Source of the DNA: a bacterium
Lineage (GTDB): Bacteria > Planctomycetota > SZUA-567
Assembly: GCA_003245715.1 (NCBI GenBank)
Contig: QKCJ01000037.1
Location: 23,435 to 87,434, forward strand
DNA length: 64,000 nucleotides
Direction: 5' to 3'
This document shows positions 52,652 through 63,066 of this stretch, in pieces; position 1 is the stretch's first letter; every line of letters starts with the position of its first letter. The notes under the pieces were generated by a model that had not been told where the DNA came from, did not search any database, and saw nothing but the letters and a program-made list of their open reading frames with translations. A program made the translations under genes and the position numbers.

Positions 52652-54187
52652 TCAGGCAAGGGCCTGATTATCTGGTCTGGCGACAACGACTTGATTGCGT
52701 CCGTTGTGCTTGGCTTCGTAAAGCGCATGGTCAACTTCAGAGATCATGTCCTCTGCCTGACCGATACCACGGTGGTATTCACTCACGCCGAAACTGGCGG
52801 TTATATGCAGGGCCTGACCTTTATCCGAGATAAATTCACGCTGCTCGATAGTTGTGCGCAGGCGTTCTGCGAGTTGGACTGTGCCGTTAAGATCAGAATC
52901 AGGCAGCAGTATTGCCAGCTCCTCACCGCCGTAACGGCAGGGGATATCGCATGAGCGGACATTGATAGCCATGATTGCGCCGACCTCGCGCAGGATGATA
53001 TCGCCGGTGAGGTGTCCCCAGGTGTCATTAACCTTCTTGAAGTGGTCGATATCAATCAGGATCATGCAGAGACCGTGGCCTTTTCTGGCGGCGAGTTTGA
53101 GGTGCTGCTCGAAAGATGTCATCATGTGACGCTTATTGAAGAGTCCGGTGAGGCTGTCCTTGATGGCCTGTTCGTAGATTTTTTCATGCCGCAGGGCGAC
53201 GGCTACACGGCTGGCTGTAGCTAGCAGTGATTTCTGCTGGTCGTAGAGATTGATGCCGTCCTGATTACAGAATCCCATGCGGATGACGCCGAGCAATTCG
53301 CTGTGCATGCGCAGTGAGGTGGCCAGACGGTTTACATTATCATCCCCGCCGGCGGGTACTGGCGAGTCGTTATTTATTGCACTTAATATTCCCTTGCTGT
53401 CGATAGCCGCGGCTGAGAGGTGGTTGATAACCAGCCTGCGCAGGGCGCTGCGCGCGGGTGGGGTTTCAGGGTCTGATTCGAGAATGGTCAGGCGCAGACG
53501 TCCTGCCGGAGCGCCGGAGTAGAGCAGTTCTCCGGTAATAATCAGCTGCTTGCCGAGCTGGCTTGTGTTCATTGACCGGGCGGAGAAATTTGAAGGAGTA
53601 GCGTTGCCAAACTCGATAATGTCCGCGGCCAGAACCGCAGCGCCTGCCGGGTTAAAACTCAGACAGACCTCGGTTGCTTTTGAGAGCTGGTAACAGGCGA
53701 GGGGGTAGGCTTTCTGATTATCGCAGGTGAATACCGTCAGCTCACGCGCGCCGCTGTTGTCACGGGCGAGACGGGCGATGGTGTTCATGAAATCATCGAA
53801 AGAATCGCTGCGGACAGTCGCGGTGTCTAACATGCTCAACTCAGTCAGTTCCTCAACACGCAGGGCGAGGCTGCGTTTTCTGTGTTCAAGGGCCCTGACC
53901 TGTGATTTGTAGCCGCGGAGGTCATTTTTCAGGGCTTTGGCTTCGTTTTTACGGCGGATAAGTTTTTTGCGGTAACTGAAGAAGAGAAACTGCATGATAA
54001 ATAATACCAGTCCGATCAAACCGGCAAAGGCGCAGAAAATACACTTGCCGAGTTGGGTTTCAGGCTGGATGTGAAACTCCACCGCCGCCACAACCATCAG
54101 CAGGCTGCAGATAGCTACGGTGCTTTGAAGGAGTATTTCGAATGTTTTCAGTGTTGCAGACTTAATTTTTTTAAATAATGAGGGCAT
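52652..54187 (-). CDS. Membrane diguanylate cyclase with GGDEF domain
   Basis: A 511-residue protein with two transmembrane helices at about 21-39 and 50-71, and a coiled-coil at about 72-115. A GAF-like sensory region follows over about 120-340, then a GGDEF domain. The active motif is GGEEL near 417. The RSCD motif nine residues earlier matches the RxxD inhibitory site, so c-di-GMP feedback is likely. DSLTGLFNKRHM and DIDHFKKVNDTWGHLTGD are also conserved. It should make c-di-GMP and regulate motility or surface attachment. The start ATG has a weak ribosome site. It lies upstream of the GT41 gene on the same strand, and c-di-GMP control of glycosylation is a possible but unproven link. Confidence 0.9.
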   Translation of the reverse strand: MPSLFKKIKSATLKTFEILLQSTVAICSLLMVVAAVEFHIQPETQLGKCIFCAFAGLIGLVLFIMQFLFFSYRKKLIRRKNEAKALKNDLRGYKSQVRALEHRKRSLALRVEELTELSMLDTATVRSDSFDDFMNTIARLARDNSGARELTVFTCDNQKAYPLACYQLSKATEVCLSFNPAGAAVLAADIIEFGNATPSNFSARSMNTSQLGKQLIITGELLYSGAPAGRLRLTILESDPETPPARSALRRLVINHLSAAAIDSKGILSAINNDSPVPAGGDDNVNRLATSLRMHSELLGVIRMGFCNQDGINLYDQQKSLLATASRVAVALRHEKIYEQAIKDSLTGLFNKRHMMTSFEQHLKLAARKGHGLCMILIDIDHFKKVNDTWGHLTGDIILREVGAIMAINVRSCDIPCRYGGEELAILLPDSDLNGTVQLAERLRTTIEQREFISDKGQALHITASFGVSEYHRGIGQAEDMISEVDHALYEAKHNGRNQVVVARPDNQALA

Positions 54188-54445
54188 TTTGTATGTTCTC
54201 GACGGTCTTTTTCACTATAATTATGAAAAATTACAAAATATACACAAAGTTTTATCGGCAGAATGGCCGGAAATATTAAGGTGTCTACCAGATAAAGTTT
54301 TTTTATTTATGCTGGATTTTTCTGCCGGAATCGCCGAAAAAGTAACTGGTGTAACCTCTGTGCGTACAGAGTGATGCCGGTTTGAAGGATTTTTAAATCA
54401 TATTGATTGCTGGTTTTGGTAGAGTAAGATTTCAGGAGTTTGCAG

Positions 54446-54862
54446 ATGACAAAATTTTTAGGCATGATTACGGTTCTGGTGCTGATGGCGGCGGTTATGA
54501 TATCATGTGAGGAAGGTACGCCAAAGGTCAACGGCAAAAACGTGCTTACTCTGGATCAGTACAATAAGCTGATGGCCAGCATGCAAAGTGGTGTCGGGGT
54601 TAAAGGGGCTGGTGCGCAGGATGCGGCAACTTCCGGTATGTCTCAGGGCGTTGAACTGTTCCAGTCAGGGCAGTATAACGAAGCGCTCTCTGTCTTTCAG
54701 GGAATTGTGACAAGTGAACCTGAAAATTCACGCGCCTGGTTTCTGCTTGGCAACTCATTTGAAAAGCTCGGCCAGATTCAGCAGGCTCAGGATGCCTATA
54801 AGACAAGTTATGACCTGATGGTCAAGAAGGGTTATATCCCTGAGGTTGGCGGCGCGATGTAA
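54446..54862 (+). CDS. Small TPR lipoprotein
   Basis: A 138-residue lipoprotein precursor with a signal segment MTKFLGMITVLVLMAAVMIS-C; the Cys at about 21 is the likely lipidated residue. A Ser/Gly/Ala-rich linker runs to about 65, and a TPR repeat pair spans about 65-125 (GVELFQSGQYNEALSVFQGI and AWFLLGNSFEKLGQIQQAQ). It would sit in the periplasm anchored to a membrane and act as a docking protein. The ATG at 54446 has AGGAG seven bases upstream; the in-frame TTG two codons earlier does not. It is convergent with AmmA. No partner is obvious. Confidence 0.7.
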   Translation: MTKFLGMITVLVLMAAVMISCEEGTPKVNGKNVLTLDQYNKLMASMQSGVGVKGAGAQDAATSGMSQGVELFQSGQYNEALSVFQGIVTSEPENSRAWFLLGNSFEKLGQIQQAQDAYKTSYDLMVKKGYIPEVGGAM

Positions 54863-54895
54863 TTTTCCTTCGGCGGATTTTTAACGTACGTCCGC

Positions 54896-55471
54896 TCAGG
54901 AAGAGGTCTCGTCCCTGTATTTGCCTTCTATGACCTCTGCGGTAAAAGTATATAAATCAACATCGGGCTGCCTCCACGCATCGTAGGGCAGCCCTGCTTT
55001 ATGGCTGCAGCAATTGCCCCAGAACTCCTCAACTGACCAGCCGGTCTCATCAGCAACTTGTGGCAGGAAACAGCCACTGCGCATTCCGCATTGCACCAGA
55101 ATTCCGTGTTTACCGAGGGTTATCTCCTCGGGATCGTTGCACGGGGCCAGCGGCGAGAGGACTGAAATATCAATTTCCACCTGTTTTAATTCATCAGCGC
55201 TCAGGCGGTTACTGGTAAAGCGCGGGTCTTCGGTGGCGGAGTGTCTGGCGTATTCTGCGACGGTTCGGTAAAGCGGAGCATTTGAAGTAAAGCAGCCGAG
55301 GCAGCCTCTGAGTTGCCCATGGGTTTTGTAGGTTACAAAGCAGCCGCAGTGTTCAAGCAGTTCTTTGCCTTCTGGTTCTTTTGCCTGGAAGGGTTGATTG
55401 TTGACCGCCGACTTAAGGGCGCGGCAGGTTATATCCAAGAGTGTTTTTCTGGCTTTTTCAGACAAATCCAT
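54896..55471 (-). CDS. amrA: AmmA / AMMECR1-domain protein
   Basis: A 191-residue AMMECR1-fold protein. Conserved segments are GQLRGCLGCF near 52-61, ATEDPRF near 79, VEIDISVLSPL near 98-108, GCFLPQV near 132-138 and a conserved C-terminal half. These proteins belong to the AmmeMemoRadiSam set, which includes a Memo-like protein and a radical SAM enzyme. Neither partner is in the window, so this is an isolated member here. GGAGG precedes the ATG. The reaction of the family is not settled. It is divergent from cvpA. Confidence 0.85.
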   Translation of the reverse strand: MDLSEKARKTLLDITCRALKSAVNNQPFQAKEPEGKELLEHCGCFVTYKTHGQLRGCLGCFTSNAPLYRTVAEYARHSATEDPRFTSNRLSADELKQVEIDISVLSPLAPCNDPEEITLGKHGILVQCGMRSGCFLPQVADETGWSVEEFWGNCCSHKAGLPYDAWRQPDVDLYTFTAEVIEGKYRDETSS

Positions 55472-55558
55472 ATTTAATGCCTCCGGAGTTGATTATAAGC
55501 GGAAAATCCGCATACTCTTTTATTATAACTTATTACCGTAATAGCAAAAGGAATTTTT

Positions 55559-56191
55559 ATGCAGACAATTGATATAATTATTCTGGTGCTGGTGGGGATA
55601 TTTGTCCTGCTTGGCGGGCTTAAGGGCTTCATCGGCCAGCTCTCACTGGTTCTGTCATTGATTGCGGGATTACTCAGTTGGGCGTTTCTCTCGGATTTTA
55701 CAGCCGGGCTGGTTTCCGGGTGGTTTGAGAACAAGTGGCTGGTCTCAGGTTTTGCGGTATTTCTGTCATTCTTTGGCGGGGTGCTGCTGGTCTGGCTGAT
55801 AATGGCATTTGTCAAAAAAACGCTGAATGACAGCTCGCTAAAAAAGTATGATACGGTTCTCGGTCTGCTGCTCGGAGCTTTTAAGGGAGTAGCGCTTTCT
55901 GCGGTTATTGTGGTTTTTGTCAGTGAATACGGCAAGCCTGATTTGCTTGAGGGGGCGGTGATTGCGCCGCAGGTTGACAAAGCCGGTCGCTGGGTGGGTA
56001 ACAAGCTTGACCTTGAAGGACTGGCGTATTCCTATGGCGAGAAAGCGGGTGAAGCGGTCAAGGACAGCGTAACCAAAGAGGATATTCTTAGCGCGATAAA
56101 ATCGTTGGGTATTGACAAGAAATTGCTGGGTGGGGATAGTGGCGCGCAGCCTGGGGTCGGGGGTAAGCAGGAGGGTAATTCCGGACAATGA
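55559..56191 (+). CDS. cvpA: CvpA-family membrane protein
   Basis: A 210-residue protein with four hydrophobic segments at about 5-24, 32-52, 68-87 and 101-122, starting QTIDIIILVLVGIFVLLGGLKG. That segment and the KGFIGQLSLVL region match the colicin V production family. The C-terminal third (about 125-210) is charged and Gly-rich. CvpA proteins have been linked to colicin V production, envelope integrity and bile tolerance, without a clear mechanism. AAGGA precedes the ATG. Its stop overlaps the following MBOAT ATG by four bases (ATGA), suggesting translational coupling. Confidence 0.82.
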   Translation: MQTIDIIILVLVGIFVLLGGLKGFIGQLSLVLSLIAGLLSWAFLSDFTAGLVSGWFENKWLVSGFAVFLSFFGGVLLVWLIMAFVKKTLNDSSLKKYDTVLGLLLGAFKGVALSAVIVVFVSEYGKPDLLEGAVIAPQVDKAGRWVGNKLDLEGLAYSYGEKAGEAVKDSVTKEDILSAIKSLGIDKKLLGGDSGAQPGVGGKQEGNSGQ

Positions 56192-57624
56192 TCTTTACCT
56201 CATGGAGTTACGCCTTATTTCTGCCGCTGGTGGTTATCTTGTATCATCTGCTGCAGAACCGGCATTACCGTAAGCTGATTCTGCTTGCTGCGAGTTTTTT
56301 CTTTTATGGTTATCTGCAGCCGCGTTTATGTATCCTTCTTGTGAGTTGCTCGGTGGTGGGGTATCTGGGGGCGTTACTGCTTGAGAGGTATAAAACCGGG
56401 CGCGTCTTTATCTGTGCAGCGACGCTCTTTTTACTCCTGCTGAATCTGGCTTTTTTCAAGTACAGTTTTTTTATTGCCGCCAACCTTCGTGAAATTTCCG
56501 CGTACAGTCAGTATTTTATCGACCTTGCCTCCGGTCTTGAAAATATGATCGCGCAGGCGTACCAGAGCCTTGGTCTTGAAAACCCGCAGAGCCGCCTGCT
56601 GCCACCGCTGGGGATTTCTTTTTATACTTTTCAGTGCATCGGTTATGTTGTTGATGTTTATCGCCGTGAGCTTAAGGCGGACAAAAATCCGCTTGAGATA
56701 ATCCTTTTCGTTTCATTCTTTCCGCAGCTTGTTGCCGGCCCGATTGAGCGCGCGGGGCATCTGCTGCCGCAGTTGGTAAACGGGAAACCGTTCTGCTTTG
56801 AAAAAATATCCTCAAGTGTCGGCCTTCTCCTGATTGGTCTGGTCAAGAAAATGGTGGTCGCTGATAATCTGGCGCTGATTGCGGATAACATTTACGCGCA
56901 GGAGTCACCCTCGCCGCTACTATTGTATCTGGGAACCCTTGCCTTTGCCTTTCAGATTTACTGCGATTTCACAGGCTACACCGATATCGCCAGAGCGTCC
57001 GCGCGGATGCTTGGAATAGATCTTCTGGAGAATTTCCACTCGCCATATCTTTCAAGGACACCGGTAGAATTTTGGCAGCGCTGGCATATTTCCTTCTCAC
57101 GCTGGATATGCGATTATTTATACATCCCCCTTGGCGGCTCGCGGCGTGGTGGGATGGCGGGATTCTTTATTATCATAATGCTGACGATGGCACTAAGCGG
57201 GCTGTGGCACGGAGCGGCGTGGCACTTTATTCTCTGGGGCGTCTTTCATGGGCTTCTGGTGTTTGTTGCACATATTCTCCGGTTGCATAAGAAGAAAGAA
57301 TACTCGCGATTGTCCGGCATCGGGTTCTGTGCGGTAAATTTCAATCTGATTCTGGCTGGCTGGGTTTTGTTCAGGGCTAGATCAGTAAGCTGGATTGAAA
57401 CTGTAGTCAAAAACGGTTTTAGCGGCGGAGCGGGACTTGATCCTGCTGCCTGTCTGAGCCTTGGAGTAAAAATAGTCTTTTATCTGCTGCCGTTATTGCT
57501 GATTGCGCTTTATGCAAAGAGCGATAATCAATGGGCTAAAGGCGCGGTTGCCGGGGTATTACTGGTTGTGCTCTTTGTTCTGGCGCGGACCACGGATTAC
57601 GACTTTATCTATTTCCGGTTCTGA
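56188..57624 (+). CDS. MBOAT-family O-acyltransferase (AlgI-like)
   Basis: A 478-residue multi-pass membrane acyltransferase. It starts MIFTSWSYALFLPLVVILY and has SLLLAA-like helices, PPLGISFYTFQCIGYVVDVY near 150-169, FFPQLVAGPIERAGHLLPQL near 191-210 and SPYLSRTPVEFWQRWHIS near 290. The catalytic His is in SGLWHGAAWHFILWG near 340. In this family AlgI-type proteins move acetyl groups to polysaccharides such as alginate or to cell-wall glycans. An accessory AlgJ/X-type SGNH protein usually follows, but the next gene is metF, so the partner is elsewhere or absent. It overlaps cvpA by four bases. Confidence 0.9.
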   Translation: MIFTSWSYALFLPLVVILYHLLQNRHYRKLILLAASFFFYGYLQPRLCILLVSCSVVGYLGALLLERYKTGRVFICAATLFLLLLNLAFFKYSFFIAANLREISAYSQYFIDLASGLENMIAQAYQSLGLENPQSRLLPPLGISFYTFQCIGYVVDVYRRELKADKNPLEIILFVSFFPQLVAGPIERAGHLLPQLVNGKPFCFEKISSSVGLLLIGLVKKMVVADNLALIADNIYAQESPSPLLLYLGTLAFAFQIYCDFTGYTDIARASARMLGIDLLENFHSPYLSRTPVEFWQRWHISFSRWICDYLYIPLGGSRRGGMAGFFIIIMLTMALSGLWHGAAWHFILWGVFHGLLVFVAHILRLHKKKEYSRLSGIGFCAVNFNLILAGWVLFRARSVSWIETVVKNGFSGGAGLDPAACLSLGVKIVFYLLPLLLIALYAKSDNQWAKGAVAGVLLVVLFVLARTTDYDFIYFRF

Positions 57625-57680
57625 AAGTCTTGCCATTTGGCGATAATTTTATAAAATGTTTCAAGCAGAAAGGGAATCCA

Positions 57681-58574
57681 ATGATATATAATCAGATAAA
57701 AGAGCGTCTATACCGGGGACTGCCGGTCTTCAGCTTCGAGTTTTTTCCACCGAAAACCGAGGACGGCGTTGACGCGTTATACGAGACGCTTGAAGAGCTT
57801 GTGCCGATGAAGCCGGATTTTGTCTCGGTTACTTATGGCGCGGGCGGCTCGACCAAGGAAAAGACGCACCGCATTGTTATGGCGATCAAGGACAAGTTCA
57901 AGCTTGAGGTCATGCCGCATCTGACCTGTGTTGGGCATTCGCATGATGAGATCCAGCAGATGCTTGAGGAGTATGCAGCGTCCGGTATCAGTAACGTGCT
58001 TGCGCTGCGTGGTGATCCGCCAAAGGGCATTGATGAATGGAAGCCGGTTGAAGGCGGGCCTGCGCATGCTGTTGATATTGTCAAGATGGCGCATAATGCC
58101 GGTGTTTTCTCGGTTGGTGTGGCCGGTTTTCCGGAAGGGCATCCTGAAGCGGTCAGCTTTGGCAAGGATATTGAATACCTCGCGCAGAAAGTTCGTGCGG
58201 GGGCGGATTTTGTCATTACCCAGCTGTTTTTTGATAATGCGCTCTTCCTTGATTATGTCTCAAAGGCGCGCCGGGCTGGGGTGACGATTCCGATTATTCC
58301 GGGAATCATGCCGGTAACGAGAATCAGCCAGCTTGAAAAATTCAAGGAGCTGAGTGGCTGTTATATCCCGCCGGAACTGAAAAAAGCGCTCAGTAAATGT
58401 AAAGACGACCGTCAGGTTGAAGAGGTCGGCCTTGCTTACTGTGCCGCGCAGTGCGCTGACCTTCTGCGTTCAGGTGCGCCGGGTATTCATTTCTATACGC
58501 TCAATAAATCCCGCGCCTGCACAACCGTACACGCCGCCCTGCAGGCTCTTGGCTACTGGAGTGATGACCGCTGA
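57681..58574 (+). CDS. metF: Methylenetetrahydrofolate reductase
   Basis: A 297-residue flavin-dependent MetF that reduces 5,10-methylene- to 5-methyl-tetrahydrofolate for methionine synthesis. It has PVFSFEFFPPKTEDG near 14-28, DFVSVTYGAGGST near 46-58, HLTCVGHSHDEI near 81-92, NVLALRGDPPKG near 106-117, and ADFVITQLFFDN near 173. I start at the ATG at 57681 with a GGGA site; the longer upstream frame is unlike the family. The terminator hairpin behind it is shared with the convergent GH57 gene. No methionine gene is adjacent. Confidence 0.96.
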   Translation: MIYNQIKERLYRGLPVFSFEFFPPKTEDGVDALYETLEELVPMKPDFVSVTYGAGGSTKEKTHRIVMAIKDKFKLEVMPHLTCVGHSHDEIQQMLEEYAASGISNVLALRGDPPKGIDEWKPVEGGPAHAVDIVKMAHNAGVFSVGVAGFPEGHPEAVSFGKDIEYLAQKVRAGADFVITQLFFDNALFLDYVSKARRAGVTIPIIPGIMPVTRISQLEKFKELSGCYIPPELKKALSKCKDDRQVEEVGLAYCAAQCADLLRSGAPGIHFYTLNKSRACTTVHAALQALGYWSDDR

Positions 58575-58601
58575 GTTATCTGCGATTTGTAAATGCACAT
58601 T

Positions 58602-58638
58602 AAAAAATGCCCGGTCTAGTTGTCCGGGCATTTTTTTG
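58602..58638. terminator. Bidirectional terminator between metF and the GH57 gene
   Basis: AAAAAATGCCCGG (58602-58614) and CCGGGCATTTTTT (58624-58636) form a perfect 13-base stem with a 9-base loop. Runs of A and T flank it between convergent genes. Confidence 0.93.
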
Positions 58639-58662
58639 TTTGATCTTTTTAGCAGGATAGCT

Positions 58663-61122
58663 TCAGACGACAATCGAGAAAAGCGTGCGCGTCAGGCCGT
58701 TTACTGTATCGCGGTGGAAGCCGAATTCGTTGCCAAGCTCGCGCACTGCATCAACAATTGCCCGTGAGGATGGGGTTGGTCTTGGCGATAAATGCAGGAT
58801 ACGCCAGTAGCGGTCAAGGAGCTGGTCCCAGTTTTCAAGGGTGAACTCGAACTTCTGGATGTATAAAAGCAGCTGCAGGATATCTTCAACCCGGCACAGG
58901 GTCAGGTCAGTCATCAGGTCTTCAAGCCTATCAGCCAGCGCACCGGCAAGTTTGCGGGATGCGGCGGCCTTGTCGATATACAGCCCGCCGGCATTAGCCT
59001 GCCTGAAGATGTCTTTGGTCTCGGTTATGTGGCGCGCGTCGATTGCTTTGGAGGTTATTATCCGGCTGACAACATCCTCAAGTTCTCTGGTCAGAGAACG
59101 TTCACCAATTGAGCGCAGTGAAAGCGGCAGAGGCATGCGGTTGGCGGAAAGACGCTCAAGCAGTGGCTGCGAATCATTATACAGCCCCTTGAGTTCTTTA
59201 TCTATTTTGCTTACTTCCTGTCCGTAAATTTCATTGAAGAAGCGTTTGCGCTCACTGAAGGGCAGCGAGGAAAGGTGTACCTCTGATTTTGTGATGGTCT
59301 CGCGGATCTTCGTCTCACCGGCCTTGACTATTTTCCTGGCTGAGTCAGGGTCGTCAAAGAAAGCGACACCGCAAATATTTTCTTTTGAGGCGGCTGCTAT
59401 GAAGAACAGCTTTTTCTCCTGATAGGTCCACTTGTCCAGACAGGTCGCTTCCGCACAGAGAATTTTAAGGTCGCCGAGGTCTGAGTGTTGTGGTGCGTTG
59501 ATTATGCAGGACAGGTTGTACTCGGGTTCTTTAAGCTTGAACATCTGGCAGAAGGCGTGGACGGCAGTTACCTCCTTAAAACCGTAACGGGTGCTGAGGA
59601 CGTGGTTCTTAAATACTTCCGCGCCGTTTTTCTGCTCAGGGATATTTGACTCGGCCTTCTCAAGACGCTTCTCCAGCAGGCTGATAAGGTCGGTGTCGGT
59701 AAAGTTCATGGCAAGCTCGGCCGCGCGCAGGGCGTAACGCATATTCTGCACCGGCTCAAGCCCTGAAAGCTCGCCAAAGAACCAGCCGCACGAGGTGTAC
59801 ATCAGCATGGCGTGGCGGTCCATCTCAAGAAGCTGCCAGAGCTTTACCTTGTCTTCATGGCTTAACTCTTTCTGCGTGTGGCGGTCTAGAAAACTTTTTC
59901 TGGTCTCTGTGTCAGGATTGAGAATTACCCGGATATAATCGTTTCGCGCATCAAATGCGTCACAGACCAGACCACCCATTTCACGGCGGAAGATCTCACG
60001 CACGTGGTGGCGCAATTCATCGAAGGCCTGACGCAATGGTGCGCGCCATTTCTGATTCCAGTCATGCGGTCCGTCACCGCAGCCGCAGTCTTTCTCCCAG
60101 CGGCCGACGCCGTGCGAACAGCTCCAGCTTGACCCCTTACCGTCAAGCCCTTCCCAGAGACGCACCTCCCAGCAGGGCGGGTTCTCCTCGAGGTATAATG
60201 AGAGATTGGTCAGAAGCATATTGCGCTTGGTAAACATCTCGTTAAAGAAGTACGCAAGTGCGCGGTTGCCGTGTTTTTCATGGTGGCCGTAAATCTCGCC
60301 GTCAGTGGCAATCATCACCAGCTGCGGCAGATCGGCATCATCATCCATCCGCTCGCGGATATGCCACTCGAGCTTCTGCGCGTCAGTCAACAGATGGTTG
60401 AAAGATACCTGCGTTGAGAGATCTTTATCATAAAAGAAGATGTCAAGGTGACGGTCAAAATGCGTGCGCCCTCCGCCGTCAACCTCGAATATCCGGTAAG
60501 GATGCCGGGTTTCGATAGTGCCGTCAGGCACACCCGTCCAGTGGCTCTCACCAAAGCGGCGGACGTAGCCAGCCTGCAGCGGTGAAAGGAGGACATATTT
60601 TATGCCATGGTCGATCAGCGTGCGGACGGTCTCCATATTGATGGCGGTCTCTGCCAGCCAGATACTGTCAGCCTCGCGGCCGTAGCGATGCTCAAACTCG
60701 CGTAACCCCCAGATGATCTGAGTATGTTTGTCGCGTTCATCGGCAAGGGGCATGATGACATGGTTATAAACCTGCGCCATTGCACCGCCGTTATTATTGT
60801 AGCTCTGGCGTGAGAGTTCGTCGCCGAGGGTGATGCGCGAGAGGGTGTTTGCGGAATTCTTCTGCATCCAGTCAAAGATGGTCGGGCCGAAATTATATGA
60901 CATGTGCGCGTAGCAGTTAAAGAGGTCAGTTACTTTATGCTCGCCGTCCGTCACCGGGCTGCAGGTCAGTGCGCCATAGGATTCAGCACAGATGCGTTCA
61001 TTCCAGTCGTGGAAGGGGGCAGCCGACTCCTGCTCTTCAATGACACCAAGCCAGGGGTTTTCCCGTGGGGGTTGGTAGAAATGACCGTGAATACATACAT
61101 GGTGATTCTGGTTGCCTGCCAT
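58663..61122 (-). CDS. Glycoside hydrolase family 57-like protein with DUF3536
   Basis: An 819-residue protein. An N-terminal GH57-type barrel begins HHVCIHGHFYQPPRENPW, with a likely nucleophile-bearing segment WLAETAINMETV near 154 and a VMIATDGEIYGHHEKHGN motif near 273 that carries an acidic active-site residue. The C-terminal half (from about 420) matches DUF3536-type proteins by its layout and helical charged content. GH57 enzymes act on alpha-glucans such as glycogen or starch, for example as amylases or branching enzymes. The activity here is not settled. The start ATG has a weak ribosome site. It is convergent with metF and divergent from enolase. Confidence 0.83.
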   Translation of the reverse strand: MAGNQNHHVCIHGHFYQPPRENPWLGVIEEQESAAPFHDWNERICAESYGALTCSPVTDGEHKVTDLFNCYAHMSYNFGPTIFDWMQKNSANTLSRITLGDELSRQSYNNNGGAMAQVYNHVIMPLADERDKHTQIIWGLREFEHRYGREADSIWLAETAINMETVRTLIDHGIKYVLLSPLQAGYVRRFGESHWTGVPDGTIETRHPYRIFEVDGGGRTHFDRHLDIFFYDKDLSTQVSFNHLLTDAQKLEWHIRERMDDDADLPQLVMIATDGEIYGHHEKHGNRALAYFFNEMFTKRNMLLTNLSLYLEENPPCWEVRLWEGLDGKGSSWSCSHGVGRWEKDCGCGDGPHDWNQKWRAPLRQAFDELRHHVREIFRREMGGLVCDAFDARNDYIRVILNPDTETRKSFLDRHTQKELSHEDKVKLWQLLEMDRHAMLMYTSCGWFFGELSGLEPVQNMRYALRAAELAMNFTDTDLISLLEKRLEKAESNIPEQKNGAEVFKNHVLSTRYGFKEVTAVHAFCQMFKLKEPEYNLSCIINAPQHSDLGDLKILCAEATCLDKWTYQEKKLFFIAAASKENICGVAFFDDPDSARKIVKAGETKIRETITKSEVHLSSLPFSERKRFFNEIYGQEVSKIDKELKGLYNDSQPLLERLSANRMPLPLSLRSIGERSLTRELEDVVSRIITSKAIDARHITETKDIFRQANAGGLYIDKAAASRKLAGALADRLEDLMTDLTLCRVEDILQLLLYIQKFEFTLENWDQLLDRYWRILHLSPRPTPSSRAIVDAVRELGNEFGFHRDTVNGLTRTLFSIVV

Positions 61123-61302
61123 AGACCATCTTTCTTTTCTGCCTGAAGAATTTTTATGTTTAAATCTTACAACCCTTTCACAGATAAATCAACAATAACC
61201 TTTACCGGATAAATAATGCCGGTTTGCCGCTGGTGGCCATGAATTTTTCTGCAGGTGCGATTATAGTTGCAATAATCCGGTAAAGTATTATCCTGAAAGT
61301 AG

Positions 61303-62646
<1,344 letters not shown>

Positions 62647-62684
62647 GCGTTGGCCTGTTAAAAAAAACATCTCAATATATTGTG

Positions 62685-62724
62685 ACTCCGGTCAGATTTT
62701 TACAATCTGTACCGGGGTTTTTTA
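62685..62724 (+). terminator. Rho-independent terminator of enolase
   Basis: CCGGTCAGATT (62688-62698) pairs with AATCTGTACCGG (62704-62715) with one bulged base, extended by three weaker outer pairs, and is followed by GGTTTTTTATT. Confidence 0.85.
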
Positions 62725-63066
62725 TTCCGGTAACCAAAAAAATAAAAAATTTTGAATGGAAACATAAAAAATAGTCAAGTAAGGGATATTAACGCCGTAA
62801 ATTTTGAATGAAACTTAACACATGGATTTAGTAGTTCTGGTGATAATGTAAATTTTCGTAACAGGTAAGAGGAGGATAACGCCTATGGTGTAAGTGGTGG
62901 TGGAATTAGGCAGTACCATATCAGCATGAGGGAATAGGGTGCCCGAAATGCAGACGGTATGGGAAGTATGTCAGCCGGTTTGGGAGATTTTCCGGCTATG
63001 TTTAAAAAAACCGGGCGGCACGGATGTCGCTCATCTTAGACACAGATTTCACGGAGGAAATCTATC
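62725..63066 (+). other. Flagellin leader and control region, no protein gene supported
   Basis: A 342-base gap between the enolase terminator and flagellin. It holds a GAGGAGG site followed by ATG-GTG-TAA at 62885-62893, an AGCCGG/CCGGCT stem (62973-62978 with 62992-62997), and the putative sigma-54 promoter at 63016-63031. The first part is AT-rich with two AAATTTTGAATG-like direct repeats near 62748 and 62800. Confidence 0.5.
63016..63031 (+). promoter_or_regulatory. Putative sigma-54 promoter of flagellin
   Basis: The segment CGGCACGGATGTCGCT has GG and GC separated by exactly ten bases and differs from TGGCACG-N4-TTGCW at two places. It would start transcription near 63042, just upstream of the GGAGG site of flagellin (63053-63057). 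No sigma-28 match was seen. Confidence 0.5.

Noticed and set aside
62725..63066. c-di-GMP riboswitch in the flagellin leader
   Set aside because: The conserved GEMM helix and receptor segments are not present; only a short AGCCGG/CCGGCT stem is seen.
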